Assembly (NCBI GenBank): GCA_031553505.1
Contig: JAVBLP010000006.1
Span: 1 to 64,000, forward strand
Length of the DNA stretch: 64,000 bases
Source of the DNA: JAVBLP01 sp031553505
Lineage (GTDB): Bacteria > Elusimicrobiota > Endomicrobiia > Endomicrobiales > Endomicrobiaceae
Reading direction: 5' to 3'
Positions 9,315-18,100 of the stretch are shown in pieces. The notes under the pieces were generated by a model that saw only the letters and a list, made by a program, of their open reading frames with translations, did no database searches and was not told the origin of the DNA. The position numbers and the translations under genes are program-made. Numbering within the stretch: position 1 is the stretch's first letter; the number at the start of each line of letters is the position of its first letter.

Positions 9315-9951
9315 CCTCTCTGAATCCACAGGAATCAAAGTTTCGACAGTTTTGGAGCTTTTGATGCGTCTGCGGCAGGTTCCGGGTGCGTGTATATATA
9401 ACCATACGCACAGAATGCTCGCGCATCACTCTCATTTATCAACGGAAATGCATAATGATTTTGCGTTTTGGATAGGCGCGCATATAGGCGACAGCATTCT
9501 CGCGGAAAGAATTTCAGCTGTGAATATTATTGAATTTGACAGTATAGCCGCTTTAAGGGACAAGCTGTGTTCCGTTATAGAGCAGTATGCGGAAGAAAAT
9601 CCGTACATAAAAATTAAAATAGTGCCCCATGGCAAAGAATTCTATTTTATAAAATCCATAAGCTATATCGTTCCTACGGGATATACCGCCAATGATCTGA
9701 AAGAGTTTGCGGATATATTAAAAAAAGTAGATGTAAATTCAATGTACCACCACATATTTGAAGCGCGCCTCAGGCTTGAAAATTCTGAAAATGATTTTTC
9801 TAACTGGTTTAAGAACTCTTTAGGCGAAGAAAAGCTTGCAGAAGAGATTTCCAAGCTTGACCCGTACTGCTATGCTTTGGAAGATTTACGCAACATGCTT
9901 GTTAAAATGATAGAAAACCACTTTGCCGGAGGCAAAAATGATAAAAATTGA
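9262..9951 (+). CDS. DUF5752-like protein of the trehalose operon
   Basis: A 229-residue soluble protein with no signal peptide or membrane segment. It resembles, from memory, the DUF5752 family, which has no assigned function to my knowledge. The first half contains YNHTHRMLAHHSH, rich in His, followed by the hydrophobic/aromatic stretch FAFWIGAHIGDSILAERI. The second half appears to repeat the first loosely: MYHHIFEARLRL, then FSNWFKNSLGEEKLAEEI, parallel to NHTHRML and FAFWIGAHIGDSILAERI, so the protein may be a two-lobed internal duplication. It begins inside otsB (53-base overlap) with RBS aaggggg and ends inside treT (14-base overlap). Tight coupling suggests a regulatory or structural partner of trehalose synthesis. 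No catalytic function can be assigned. Confidence 0.75.
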   Translation: MKKIYKAKDPFNFSTRYNLSESTGIKVSTVLELLMRLRQVPGACIYNHTHRMLAHHSHLSTEMHNDFAFWIGAHIGDSILAERISAVNIIEFDSIAALRDKLCSVIEQYAEENPYIKIKIVPHGKEFYFIKSISYIVPTGYTANDLKEFADILKKVDVNSMYHHIFEARLRLENSENDFSNWFKNSLGEEKLAEEISKLDPYCYALEDLRNMLVKMIENHFAGGKNDKN

Positions 9952-11152
9952 CGATTATATACCAATTACAGGCAGCGGTGAAATAGACAATCTTAAAATG
10001 CTTGCTTCAAAGCTTGGCAACAAAAAAGTGCAGATGTTTAATTCAACAGCCATGGGCGGCGGCGTTGCCGAAATTTTAAACAGGATGATTCCTCTTCTTA
10101 AAGAACTCGGGATAAACGCGAAGTGGGACGTAATTAAAGGTAATAATGATTTTTACGCGGTAACAAAAAAATTTCATAATGCCATTCACGGCAGATATGA
10201 GAACATAACAAAAAAAGATTATGAAATTTTTATTGAAACCGGCAGGCAAAATGAGGAAACGCTGGAATTGGACGGCGATATAATGTTTGTGCACGATCCG
10301 CAGCCGATAACGCTTATTAATAAGAAAACGCACGATAACTGGATATGGCGCTGCCATATAGACGTTTCTAACCCGGACAGGAAGGTTTGGGATTTTTTAA
10401 CCGGCTATATAAACAGATATAAAGCGTCGATTTTTTCTTCACAACAATTCACGCAGCATCTTCCTATAAGCCAGTATCTTGTAGCGCCGTCAATCGACCC
10501 TTTAAGCAATAAAAATATAGAACTTGACGCGCAAACCATACAAAAAGTACTGGATGAGTACCATGTTCCAAGCGACAAGCCCATAATGACTCAAATTTCG
10601 CGTTTTGACAGGCTTAAAGACCCTGTAGGCGTTATAGACGTTTATAAACTTGTAAAAAAATATATTGACTGCCGCCTAATTCTTGCAGGAGGCGCGGCAT
10701 CCGACGATCCTGAAGGGGCGGAAGTGCTTGCCGAAATACAGGAACGCGCCAAAGATGACAAAGATATACATATATTACTGCTTCCACAAGATGACATAGC
10801 TGTAAACGCATTACAAAGGGCGTCAACTGTTATTCTTCAAAAATCGCTTAAGGAGGGTTTTGGGCTTACCGTTTCGGAAGCGCTTTGGAAAGGAAAACCC
10901 GTTGTTGCCGGAAATGTAGGAGGAATACCGTTGCAAATAATGCACGGTTACTGCGGAATGCTTACAAACTCTATAGAAGGAACGGCTCTTGCTGTTAAAC
11001 AGATTTTAAATCATCCTGAATATGCCAAAAGGCTTGGAGAAAACGGCAGGGAACATGTCCGCAAGAATTTTCTTATAACAAGGCATTTAAAAGAGTATAT
11101 TCTTTCATTTTTGACTTTGTTTAATGACAATTCGGATTTTATATACCTTTAA
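9938..11152 (+). CDS. treT: Trehalose synthase of the TreT type (GT4)
   Basis: 404-residue GT4 glycosyltransferase with the GT-B fold. The N-terminal motif NSTAMGGGVAEILNRM and the following HNAIHG closely match the archaeal and bacterial TreT enzymes, which form trehalose reversibly from NDP-glucose and free glucose. The nucleotide-sugar site is seen in SRFDRLKDPVGVI and SLKEGFGLTVSEALWKGKPVV, which contains the EX7E-type motif. The ATG at 9938 follows GGAGG (9928-9932); a TTG five codons earlier is in frame but lacks that spacing. It is the last gene of the operon, giving the cell a second trehalose route beside OtsAB or, run in reverse, a way to recover NDP-glucose from trehalose. Confidence 0.88.
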   Translation: MIKIDDYIPITGSGEIDNLKMLASKLGNKKVQMFNSTAMGGGVAEILNRMIPLLKELGINAKWDVIKGNNDFYAVTKKFHNAIHGRYENITKKDYEIFIETGRQNEETLELDGDIMFVHDPQPITLINKKTHDNWIWRCHIDVSNPDRKVWDFLTGYINRYKASIFSSQQFTQHLPISQYLVAPSIDPLSNKNIELDAQTIQKVLDEYHVPSDKPIMTQISRFDRLKDPVGVIDVYKLVKKYIDCRLILAGGAASDDPEGAEVLAEIQERAKDDKDIHILLLPQDDIAVNALQRASTVILQKSLKEGFGLTVSEALWKGKPVVAGNVGGIPLQIMHGYCGMLTNSIEGTALAVKQILNHPEYAKRLGENGREHVRKNFLITRHLKEYILSFLTLFNDNSDFIYL

Positions 11153-11315
11153 ACTGTCGTTTTTTATTAAATATTGTTTTAAAAGTGAAGCTTATTAATC
11201 TCAAATATAAACCCTTAAACTTAGTTTCAAGCATACTATCCATCCGGATTTCTTAGTTGTTTTGCCTGTACCTCGTGAGGTATATGCCCGCAAGCTCTCT
11301 TTTAAGCATAAAAAT

Positions 11316-11352
11316 AAACGGGCGGCGTTAATCAAATTAATGCCGCCCGTTT
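11316..11352. terminator. Bidirectional intrinsic terminator
   Basis: AAACGGGCGGCGTTAAT pairs with ATTAATGCCGCCCGTTT across a 3-base loop, with a single G-T wobble. It lies between the convergent treT and mscS genes and can end both transcripts, although the flanking U tract is short on each side. The preceding gap (11153-11315) holds nothing else recognisable beyond the short palindrome ACCTCGTGAGGT near 11270. Confidence 0.8.
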
Positions 11353-11379
11353 GGGAATATTTACGTTTTATATATTTTT

Positions 11380-12978
11380 TTATTCAAGCGCCGCTTTCGG
11401 TTTTTTCGGCAAAATAACGGCGTCGGCATTCCGAAGCGCGTTAAAATGCGGCGAAAGAAGCTCTATGCCTTCGCGGTTAAAGACTTCTAAAATATTCTGG
11501 TTTAGTTCCGCGTACATTGTGCCGATATTGACGTCATTTGTGTAAGCGTTTATCTGGTACTGAACGTAAAAATCATCAAGTTTTACAGGCACGGTAAAAG
11601 GCGCCGGCGTTTTCAAAACACCTGTGGTTTTTAACGCGGCCTCCGTAAGCAGGGCGCTCGCCTTTTTCCAGTCTATGTCATACCCTACAGAAACTTCCGT
11701 ATGCAAAACCAATCCGTGGTTTTTTGCCGAGTTAGTATAATTTGTAGTGTTTGCAGTCATTATTGTTGAATTTGGTATCGTAATAATCTCGTTTTTTGAC
11801 GTTTTAAGGCGTGTTACAAGCGAGCTTTTTTCAATTACTTCGCCCATATGTTCGCCCATTTTTATTATATCACCGATATTGAAAGGCCTCATGTATGTTA
11901 TAACTATGCCAGATACCATATTATTAATAAGCGTTGTCGAGCCGAGTGAAAAAAGGACGCCTAGGAAAACCGATATGCCCTTAAATACGCTGGAATTTGA
12001 TTTCGGCAAAAGCGGAAAAATGAATATGAACGCGAAAATAATCAGGATTATTTTGATAATCTGGTATGTAGGTATTGCCCAGTCCGGATGAAATTTTGTG
12101 ATTTTTATCTTTCCTACGGCTATTTTTTTTGCAATTGCAAGAAGTGTCTTGGAAAGTACCATAAACAAAAATATAATTACAACTATCTCTATAAGGTTTG
12201 GCATATAATGCCATAAAGCCGCCAAAGCGTTAACCAGCGGGTTTTTAATATACCCTATAAGCGTATACGCAAGCCCGTGGGTTTCTGGGAAAAACCATAA
12301 AAAAGCAAGAAAGCATATATAAAGCAAAAAGAGAATTAAAAGAATCTTTATAATATTGAGAATTGAAAAGAAAATGCCGAGATTTTTATCCACTTCCAAA
12401 ATTGCCGCGCTTTTTGAGTCCTTTTTTGATAAAAGGGTTGTTTTTATATAGTCGTGCAGCCAGTTAATCCCTTTAATAAGGAAAAAGGCAAGCGCGATTA
12501 TTGCGATTACTAGCCCCAACTGTTTGAAAAGAACCAAAAACTCATTTCTTGAGCGTTCGGCTTTTACTGCATCCGTTATTATCGCAATGTATTCAGCGGC
12601 AAGCTCATTTTTTGGTTTTCCGAGCGCTTTTTCCTGTTGGCTCGTTATTCCCATAATCACTTTATCCATATAAAGTATATTTGTGCCGCCCTGTTTTTCT
12701 TCCATGGTAATAACATCGGGATCAAAAACAATACCTTTTCTTAAAGATATTATATTTTCCGATATTATCTGCGCGCGCATTTGCACGCTGATAACGCCAA
12801 CGTCACCGTAAACAAAAAATAGCGTTTCGCCGAAAGGGGCAACCGGAGCGCTGCTGATATTTGCCGCGTTGCGTTCAGTTTCTTCAACGCTGTGGGCATT
12901 GGGAACAATTAAAAAAACACATAGCAATAACAATGTGAAAGCAAATGTAAGTTTTAATACTTTTTTGCAGGATTGCAT
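11380..12978 (-). CDS. MscS-family mechanosensitive channel
   Basis: A 532-residue membrane protein. It has a signal peptide (about residues 1-30), then a periplasmic domain of about 120 residues, then membrane segments near residues 155-175, 207-232, 262-283 and 305-325, and the pore-lining helix near 335-365. The helix is followed by the MscS beta domain signature RPFNIGDIIKMGEHMGEVIE and TIPNSTIMTANTTNY. It opens under membrane tension to release solutes during hypo-osmotic shock. RBS aaggaga precedes the ATG. It stands convergent to the trehalose operon, so a compatible-solute pathway and a solute-release valve are neighbours. It is longer than E. coli MscS (286 aa), placing it among the larger periplasmic-domain members. 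The specific symbol is left open. Confidence 0.9.
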   Translation of the reverse strand: MQSCKKVLKLTFAFTLLLLCVFLIVPNAHSVEETERNAANISSAPVAPFGETLFFVYGDVGVISVQMRAQIISENIISLRKGIVFDPDVITMEEKQGGTNILYMDKVIMGITSQQEKALGKPKNELAAEYIAIITDAVKAERSRNEFLVLFKQLGLVIAIIALAFFLIKGINWLHDYIKTTLLSKKDSKSAAILEVDKNLGIFFSILNIIKILLILFLLYICFLAFLWFFPETHGLAYTLIGYIKNPLVNALAALWHYMPNLIEIVVIIFLFMVLSKTLLAIAKKIAVGKIKITKFHPDWAIPTYQIIKIILIIFAFIFIFPLLPKSNSSVFKGISVFLGVLFSLGSTTLINNMVSGIVITYMRPFNIGDIIKMGEHMGEVIEKSSLVTRLKTSKNEIITIPNSTIMTANTTNYTNSAKNHGLVLHTEVSVGYDIDWKKASALLTEAALKTTGVLKTPAPFTVPVKLDDFYVQYQINAYTNDVNIGTMYAELNQNILEVFNREGIELLSPHFNALRNADAVILPKKPKAALE

Positions 12979-13001
12979 AATCTCTCCTTTTATTATAACT
13001 G

Positions 13002-13007
13002 TACCGC
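13002..13007 (-). promoter_or_regulatory. Candidate -10 element for the mscS-type gene
   Basis: On the minus strand TATAAT occurs 23 bases before the mscS ATG, leaving room for a short leader containing the RBS. No convincing -35 was found at 16-18 bases, so the call rests on the perfect -10 only. Confidence 0.35.
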
Positions 13008-13053
13008 AAGCCTACTAATTAAAGCTAAAAATATTTGAAAAATCAATAAGTTA

Positions 13054-14202
13054 TTAAGAGATTTGCTTTATCCTGCCTGCCATAAAAGCAAGATATAAAA
13101 CTGCGAAAAGCATTACAACTGCGGCTGCGGACTGCGAATGGTAATAATCCGATGATATGCCCATAAGCAGCGGAAAGATTGCCCCTCCGCTAAGCCCCAT
13201 AATAAGCAATCCTGAAATTTCATTCTGTTTTTTAGGATTTTCCATTACGGCCTGATAGTAAATTATTGAAAATATGTTTGCATTGCCAAGGCCTGTGGCA
13301 GCCATACATACATATATAAGTTTGCCGGAATCTGCAATAATTAAACCTCCGATACCTAAAAACAGCAATAAAACGCTTATTTTAAAAACAGCTTTAACAT
13401 TTTTGCCTGACAGCATGAAGGCTCCGCATAAAGCGCCTGCCATTTTAAAGAAGAAATATATACTGATACCTATTCCGGCTGAAGCAAGCGGGACGGATAA
13501 GCGTTCCATTAATATTTTGGGAGCTGTTATATTTGTACCTACATCTATACCCACATGGCAGGCTATGGCTATGAAACATAGTATTATTTGTTTGCGGTTA
13601 ATTAGCTCCGGAAATTCTTTAAAAGTAATTGATTTCTTAATTATTTCTTGCTTAATATTGCTGCGCCATAAAAAGATTGTAATCAATATGGCTATAATAA
13701 TAAAGACAGGGTATGCCGCTTTCCAATCGCCCAGTTTTAACGCCGCCCAGCCTATTACAAGCGGAGCAGTTAATGAAAAAACAGTCTTAATGCTTTGCCC
13801 TAGTGTTAAAAAGCCGGTTAATTCTCTTTTTTCAACCACATTCGATAAAAGGGGGTTCAGGGAAACCTGCATTAAAGCATTACCTATCCCTAAAAAACAA
13901 AATGATATTGCCATCATCGGCAGAGAGTAGTTTAAAATCGTAAAAATCATTGAAAATATAGTAAATATTAAGCTTATCAACACTGTATTTTTTCTGCCGA
14001 TTTTATCCATAAGCAGGCTTGTGGGAATGGCAAGCAGTATAAACCATAAAAAAATAATTGAAGGAAACAGATTGGCTGATGTATCGGAAAGGGAAAAGTC
14101 ATGTTTAATATTATTTGTGGCAATGCCTGCTAAATCCACAAATCCCATGGTAAAAAATACTAAAAGCACAGATAATAAGGCTAAATGTTTATTTAGATTC
14201 AT
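13054..14202 (-). CDS. MFS transporter, FucP-like sugar permease type
   Basis: A 382-residue, about 12-helix major facilitator protein. The loop motif LLMDKIGRKNTVLISL after helix 2 is the MFS signature A region. The N-terminus (FFTMGFVDLAGIATNNIKHDF) resembles the sugar permeases common in Bacteroidetes, so a sugar proton symporter is likely but the substrate is unknown. The frame is open for 38 more codons, but the Met at 14202 starts directly before helix 1 in family register and is chosen; its RBS (aagga) is rather distant. A possible promoter (TTGACT at 14260-14265, TATTAT at 14235-14240, 19-base spacer) lies upstream. The mscS gene follows 75 bases downstream on the same strand. Confidence 0.85.
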   Translation of the reverse strand: MNLNKHLALLSVLLVFFTMGFVDLAGIATNNIKHDFSLSDTSANLFPSIIFLWFILLAIPTSLLMDKIGRKNTVLISLIFTIFSMIFTILNYSLPMMAISFCFLGIGNALMQVSLNPLLSNVVEKRELTGFLTLGQSIKTVFSLTAPLVIGWAALKLGDWKAAYPVFIIIAILITIFLWRSNIKQEIIKKSITFKEFPELINRKQIILCFIAIACHVGIDVGTNITAPKILMERLSVPLASAGIGISIYFFFKMAGALCGAFMLSGKNVKAVFKISVLLLFLGIGGLIIADSGKLIYVCMAATGLGNANIFSIIYYQAVMENPKKQNEISGLLIMGLSGGAIFPLLMGISSDYYHSQSAAAVVMLFAVLYLAFMAGRIKQIS

Positions 14203-14496
14203 TTTTTCAGCAAAATTCCTTGTAAATTGATACAATAATAAAACAAAACCTTTTGCGGAAGTCAATTCAAATAATAAACTTCTTTTCAAAAGACGTTTTT
14301 CAGGGTACAATACCAATGGGGAAAGTTAAACTGCAAAAATGATTGAAAAAACGGTTTTTTTTGTTTTTTAACTTTAACAAAAATTTCACAACTAACCCCT
14401 TTTAAAAAAAATTTGTTTGGGCTACAATATGCTTGCAAGAGTATGCAGCTATTGGTGTAAATGTGTTTATAGTGTTTACTTTTTGAGAGGTAAAAA
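14203..14496. other. Divergent intergenic region, 294 bases
   Basis: AT-rich spacer between the divergent MFS and small membrane-protein genes. It holds a weak minus-strand promoter candidate (TTGACT/TATTAT, 14260-14235), the palindrome CTTTTCAAAAG near 14282, and TACAAT at 14423-14428 as a possible -10 for the rightward transcript with only a poor -35. No RNA gene was recognised in it. Confidence 0.5.
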
Positions 14497-15093
14497 ATGT
14501 TTAAAAAAGTGTTGTCATTCGGCTTAAGCACCGAAAGAGCTTCTTTGTTAAGAAAGAAGCTGGCAGCGCTTTTTATTTTTGCCTGTATGTCCGTAAACGG
14601 TTTTATGCCCAGTACACTGGAAGTCAGCAAGCACAGTCTTGTTGTTATAATGGCGGCTGTGACGCAGAATGCTGTTGTCAACGTGTTTAAAAAATGCAAT
14701 GATTCTTTAGTCGCAATGTCAAACAAGATTTGTGCCAATATTCAGGCGCTGGTCACCAAAACACATTCGCAGGCGGCAGCCGCGAAAAACGATTCCGAGT
14801 CTAAAAAAGACACAGCTGCGGCTGATGAAAAGTTTGTTCTTAAGCAGGCAATGGTAACCAACAGGAAAGTCACGGCAGACCCGCAAAACGGAATGTCTTC
14901 TATGTTTTTCTATTCTGGGAATATTATGACCTTAGATTATGAGCAGTGGAGAGTTCCGGATAAAACGGCAGCGCCGTTACTGTTATTGTTTTTAATGTTT
15001 ATTTTTGGCATAAGGCAAAGGAAGGGAAGAGCCGGCAATACTACCATGTTTGCAGAAATATACGCTTATTGGAAGACAAGAATCTCGGCATAA
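14497..15093 (+). CDS. Small two-helix envelope protein upstream of the giant gene, function unknown
   Basis: A 198-residue protein that I do not recognise. A basic N-terminus is followed by a hydrophobic segment at about 21-37 (signal peptide or anchor), then a Lys/Ala-rich polar middle (residues 90-130). A second hydrophobic segment at about 158-172 is preceded by VPDKTAAP and followed by RQRKGR. That end resembles a sorting signal such as PEP-CTERM, but 18-20 residues continue beyond it, so a plain membrane anchor is equally likely. RBS gagagg precedes the ATG. An inverted repeat (AGCTTCTTT / AAAGAAGCT) lies at about 14537-14560 within its start. Its stop codon lies in the loop of a strong terminator in front of the giant gene, which suggests a leader or regulatory partner role. 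Confidence 0.7.
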   Translation: MFKKVLSFGLSTERASLLRKKLAALFIFACMSVNGFMPSTLEVSKHSLVVIMAAVTQNAVVNVFKKCNDSLVAMSNKICANIQALVTKTHSQAAAAKNDSESKKDTAAADEKFVLKQAMVTNRKVTADPQNGMSSMFFYSGNIMTLDYEQWRVPDKTAAPLLLLFLMFIFGIRQRKGRAGNTTMFAEIYAYWKTRISA

Positions 15094-15121
15094 GACGCAG
15101 GTGCCGAGGTTCTTGTTTTTT
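15076..15121 (+). terminator. Intrinsic terminator or attenuator before the giant gene
   Basis: ACAAGAATCTCGGCA (15076-15090) pairs with TGCCGAGGTTCTTGT (15102-15116) with one G-T wobble, followed directly by a run of six T (15116-15121). The TAA stop of the small upstream gene (15091-15093) lies at the start of the 11-base loop. A ribosome reaching that stop would cover the 5' arm. No good promoter is visible between here and the giant gene's start at 15191, so transcription of the giant gene may depend on read-through. Confidence 0.82.
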
Positions 15122-15190
15122 ATAACAGGAGATAAAGTGGAAATTAAAATAAATAAAAATAAAATAAACAAAAGAAAACCGGGGGAAGTC

Positions 15191-18100
15191 ATGAACTTCA
15201 AAGGCAAGATCAGGGGCTATTTCGAACAATACTGGAAGCGGAACATATTCAGCAAGTGCGTTTCGCTGATAGTGGCGACATGTTTTATATTTAATATCGC
15301 TAATCTTCCTGCGTATGGGCAAACCCTTACGGATGAAGAAATAAGAAAGCAGAAAGAGATGAAGCAGGGGCAAGCCGTGCTTTACCAGGGCCATAACTAT
15401 GCCACCGTTCAGCAGGCTGTAATGCAGGGTGACTCCATGGCCGTTGAGGAAAAAGACGGCGCGGTAAGGCTTGCCGGCAACCTCGTAGGCACTATGGTAG
15501 ACGGAGCAGTCTCGACAAAAGGGCTTGGTGCTTCAGCTTCCAAACTCAACAGCGAAAATTTGACTAAAATGTTGAGGGATAAAGTATATAAAGTAGCCGC
15601 TTTAGAAGGAGTTGTAAAAGAACTTGGCGAAGGACAAGGCTATCAGAAGGAAAATGTATCCCCCACGGAACTTGCCTCCAAAGTAAATGCGATAAGCAAA
15701 AAAGCAAAAATCTCTGAAAAAGAAGTTATAAATGCATTAAATAAACTTGATTCCGCAAAAGCTGCCGCCACAACTAAAACTGCCGTAAGCACGGTCAGCG
15801 TTGCCACTGAAAACATTAAAAAAGCGGCGGAAACTTTAACAAAGCTTACCAATGTGTTTAAACCATCCTCTTCCGGCGATAAAGAAAATAAAGCAATCGA
15901 AGCGTACAATGCAGCAGTCGTTAAGAGTTTAGTAAAAAAGACCGGCTTAAGTGAAAAAGAACTCTCCGCTGTAGCAGTTAAAAAAATAGCGGCTAATGAT
16001 AAAGAAGATAAGATTGGCGGATATGACGCGTCTCTTGTTAATAATTTAGTAGCGCAGACCGGATTAACCGAAAAAGAAGTTGTCTCAATGCTTAAAGAAG
16101 CCGAAGAAAACGCAAAAGCGACAGACGTTAAAGAAGGAAAAACTATCGGCACTACATTTAACAATGCGATGTCGGTACTTAAAGATTTCTTGGCTCAGGG
16201 CGGAGAGATAGTTAACTGTGCCACAGACGCGCTTGCGCAGGTTTTGGGCAGCACAAGCAAAGGCTTGCTCGCGTTGCAGGCATTGCTTGTTGACGTAGCG
16301 ACCGGAGTATTTACAAAGAATAATAACAACTTGCAGGATAATCAGCTGATGACCAGCATGGATGCCATGAATAAAGTTTTACAGGCTTATGGCAAATCAA
16401 GCGCCGGCGTTGCAGTATCGCTTGATGATTTTGTTGCCGGTTTGGAAGACGGCCAGAGCGGAATACTGTGGGTTAATGAAGACCATTTTGTAACGGTTAC
16501 CAAAAATAAAGACGGCAGTTTAAGCGTGACAGACCCGAATGTCAATGATGGAGAGGCTGTTACATATACGCAGGAAGGCTTTAAAAAAGCGATGAGCGGC
16601 GGCGAAGCCGTAGACGCTAACGGAAATAAGGTAAAAGACGTAAACGGCAATGCCGTAAAATATAATGCTGTCGGAGAAGACGGCAAAATAAAGACATTGA
16701 CGGAATCTAAAGGCGTGTCGGAAGCAAAGAGCGCCGAAACATTGAACGAAACACAGATGCAGGATATATCAGGCGCATTGAGGGCGGCTCCTTCGGCTCC
16801 GTCTCCTGTTGCAAATCCGGGAGCGGCTCCTTCAAGAACGCTTACAAAGTACAGAAGCGTAAAAGTCGGGACAAATGACGCCGGTGCTGCGATATATGAA
16901 AGTCAGGCGTACAGTGTACCCAACCCTGCGTACGGCGCATGGGTACAGAAAAAAGAGGCTTATGACGCGTATGTAGCCGAATATAAAGCGTGGCAGGCGG
17001 ATTATAAGCAGTGGTTAACGGAAAAGAAAGCCGAAGAAGAAAAAGCAAGGCTTGAAGCGGCAAGAAAAGCGAAAGAAGCAAGAGACAAGATGAAAGCCAG
17101 CGCGAAATCCGCTAACAAAAATGACCTGGCGAATTTGAAAAAAGAAAGCGCCGAAGCTCAAAAGAAATTAAAAGAAGCGGAAGATAAAGTATTAAAAACG
17201 GCGAAAGAACTTGCTCATCAGCAAAATTTGACGGGCGATAAAGAAGGCGCCAAAAAGACGGCCGAAGACGTAAAAAAGATACATAGTGACAGAAAAGCAA
17301 GAGAACTGGAAGCAAAGACCGAATACGAAACCGCAAAAAAAGAAAAGCAGAGCGGTGCTGCGGTTAAGGAAGCTAAAGACAATTTAGACGCCGCTACTAA
17401 AGCGACTAAAGAAACGGAACAATCGGTAAAAGAAGTAGAAACCGTTGCTAACCATATAACCGCGCAGGATGATTTGGCTAAAAAACAGCAGGATGCCGTT
17501 AAACAGGCACAGTCAGGTACTGCCGCGCAGCAGGTGGATGCCTCTAAAGCCCTTAAAGAAGCTGAAAATACAGCCATTAAAGCCGCTCAAGATCTTGCCG
17601 CCGAACAGAAAAAGCTTGGTATGGATGACGAAGCAAAACAGACACAGCAGCAAGTACAGGTAAATGTTGCAAACGGAAAATACGATTTTGCTTCCGCTGA
17701 AGAAGCAAGGGCAAAAAAAGATTTTTCAGACGCATTGAAAACGGGAAATATAGACGAAATTAATAAAACAGGACAGAATGTCGCGGATAAATCTGCGGCA
17801 AAAGGCAAAGCTGCGGATGAAGCGATAAACGCTTTAAAGAAAGAAGGTTATGAAGACGATGCCAAAGCTTTGGAAGATAAAGTTGCGGAAAGCCTGAAAG
17901 ATACACAATATTCAGGCAGCGGCAAAAATTATGAAGAAAAGTTCGGCAATGACGCAGCTGTGCAGGTTGAACTTGCAAAGATAGACAGATACACGGCACC
18001 AGCCAATACTCCTTCAAGTTTGCAGTCCTCAGTTATTCCCGTATATTCCTCTGGAATGCAGCCGGAGGCAAAGCCTGATTACGACGCTGAAGCTGCAAAA

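Noticed and set aside
11153..11315. Palindrome ACCTCGTGAGGT as an operator or riboswitch
   Set aside because: Too short and isolated, and located in the 3' region of convergent genes rather than before a start codon.
13274..13930. 218-codon plus-strand frame opposite the MFS gene
   Set aside because: Antisense to membrane-helix codons, no ribosome site and no family resemblance.
14497..15093. Calling the small protein a PEP-CTERM or sortase substrate
   Set aside because: The VPDKTAAP-hydrophobic-basic pattern is similar, but about 20 residues follow the basic cluster and no sorting enzyme is in the window.
15050..15190. Upstream extension of the giant frame by 47 codons
   Set aside because: It would run through the terminator hairpin and the end of the small gene, and the ATG at 15191 begins a clean signal peptide; GTG 15137 remains a weaker alternative.
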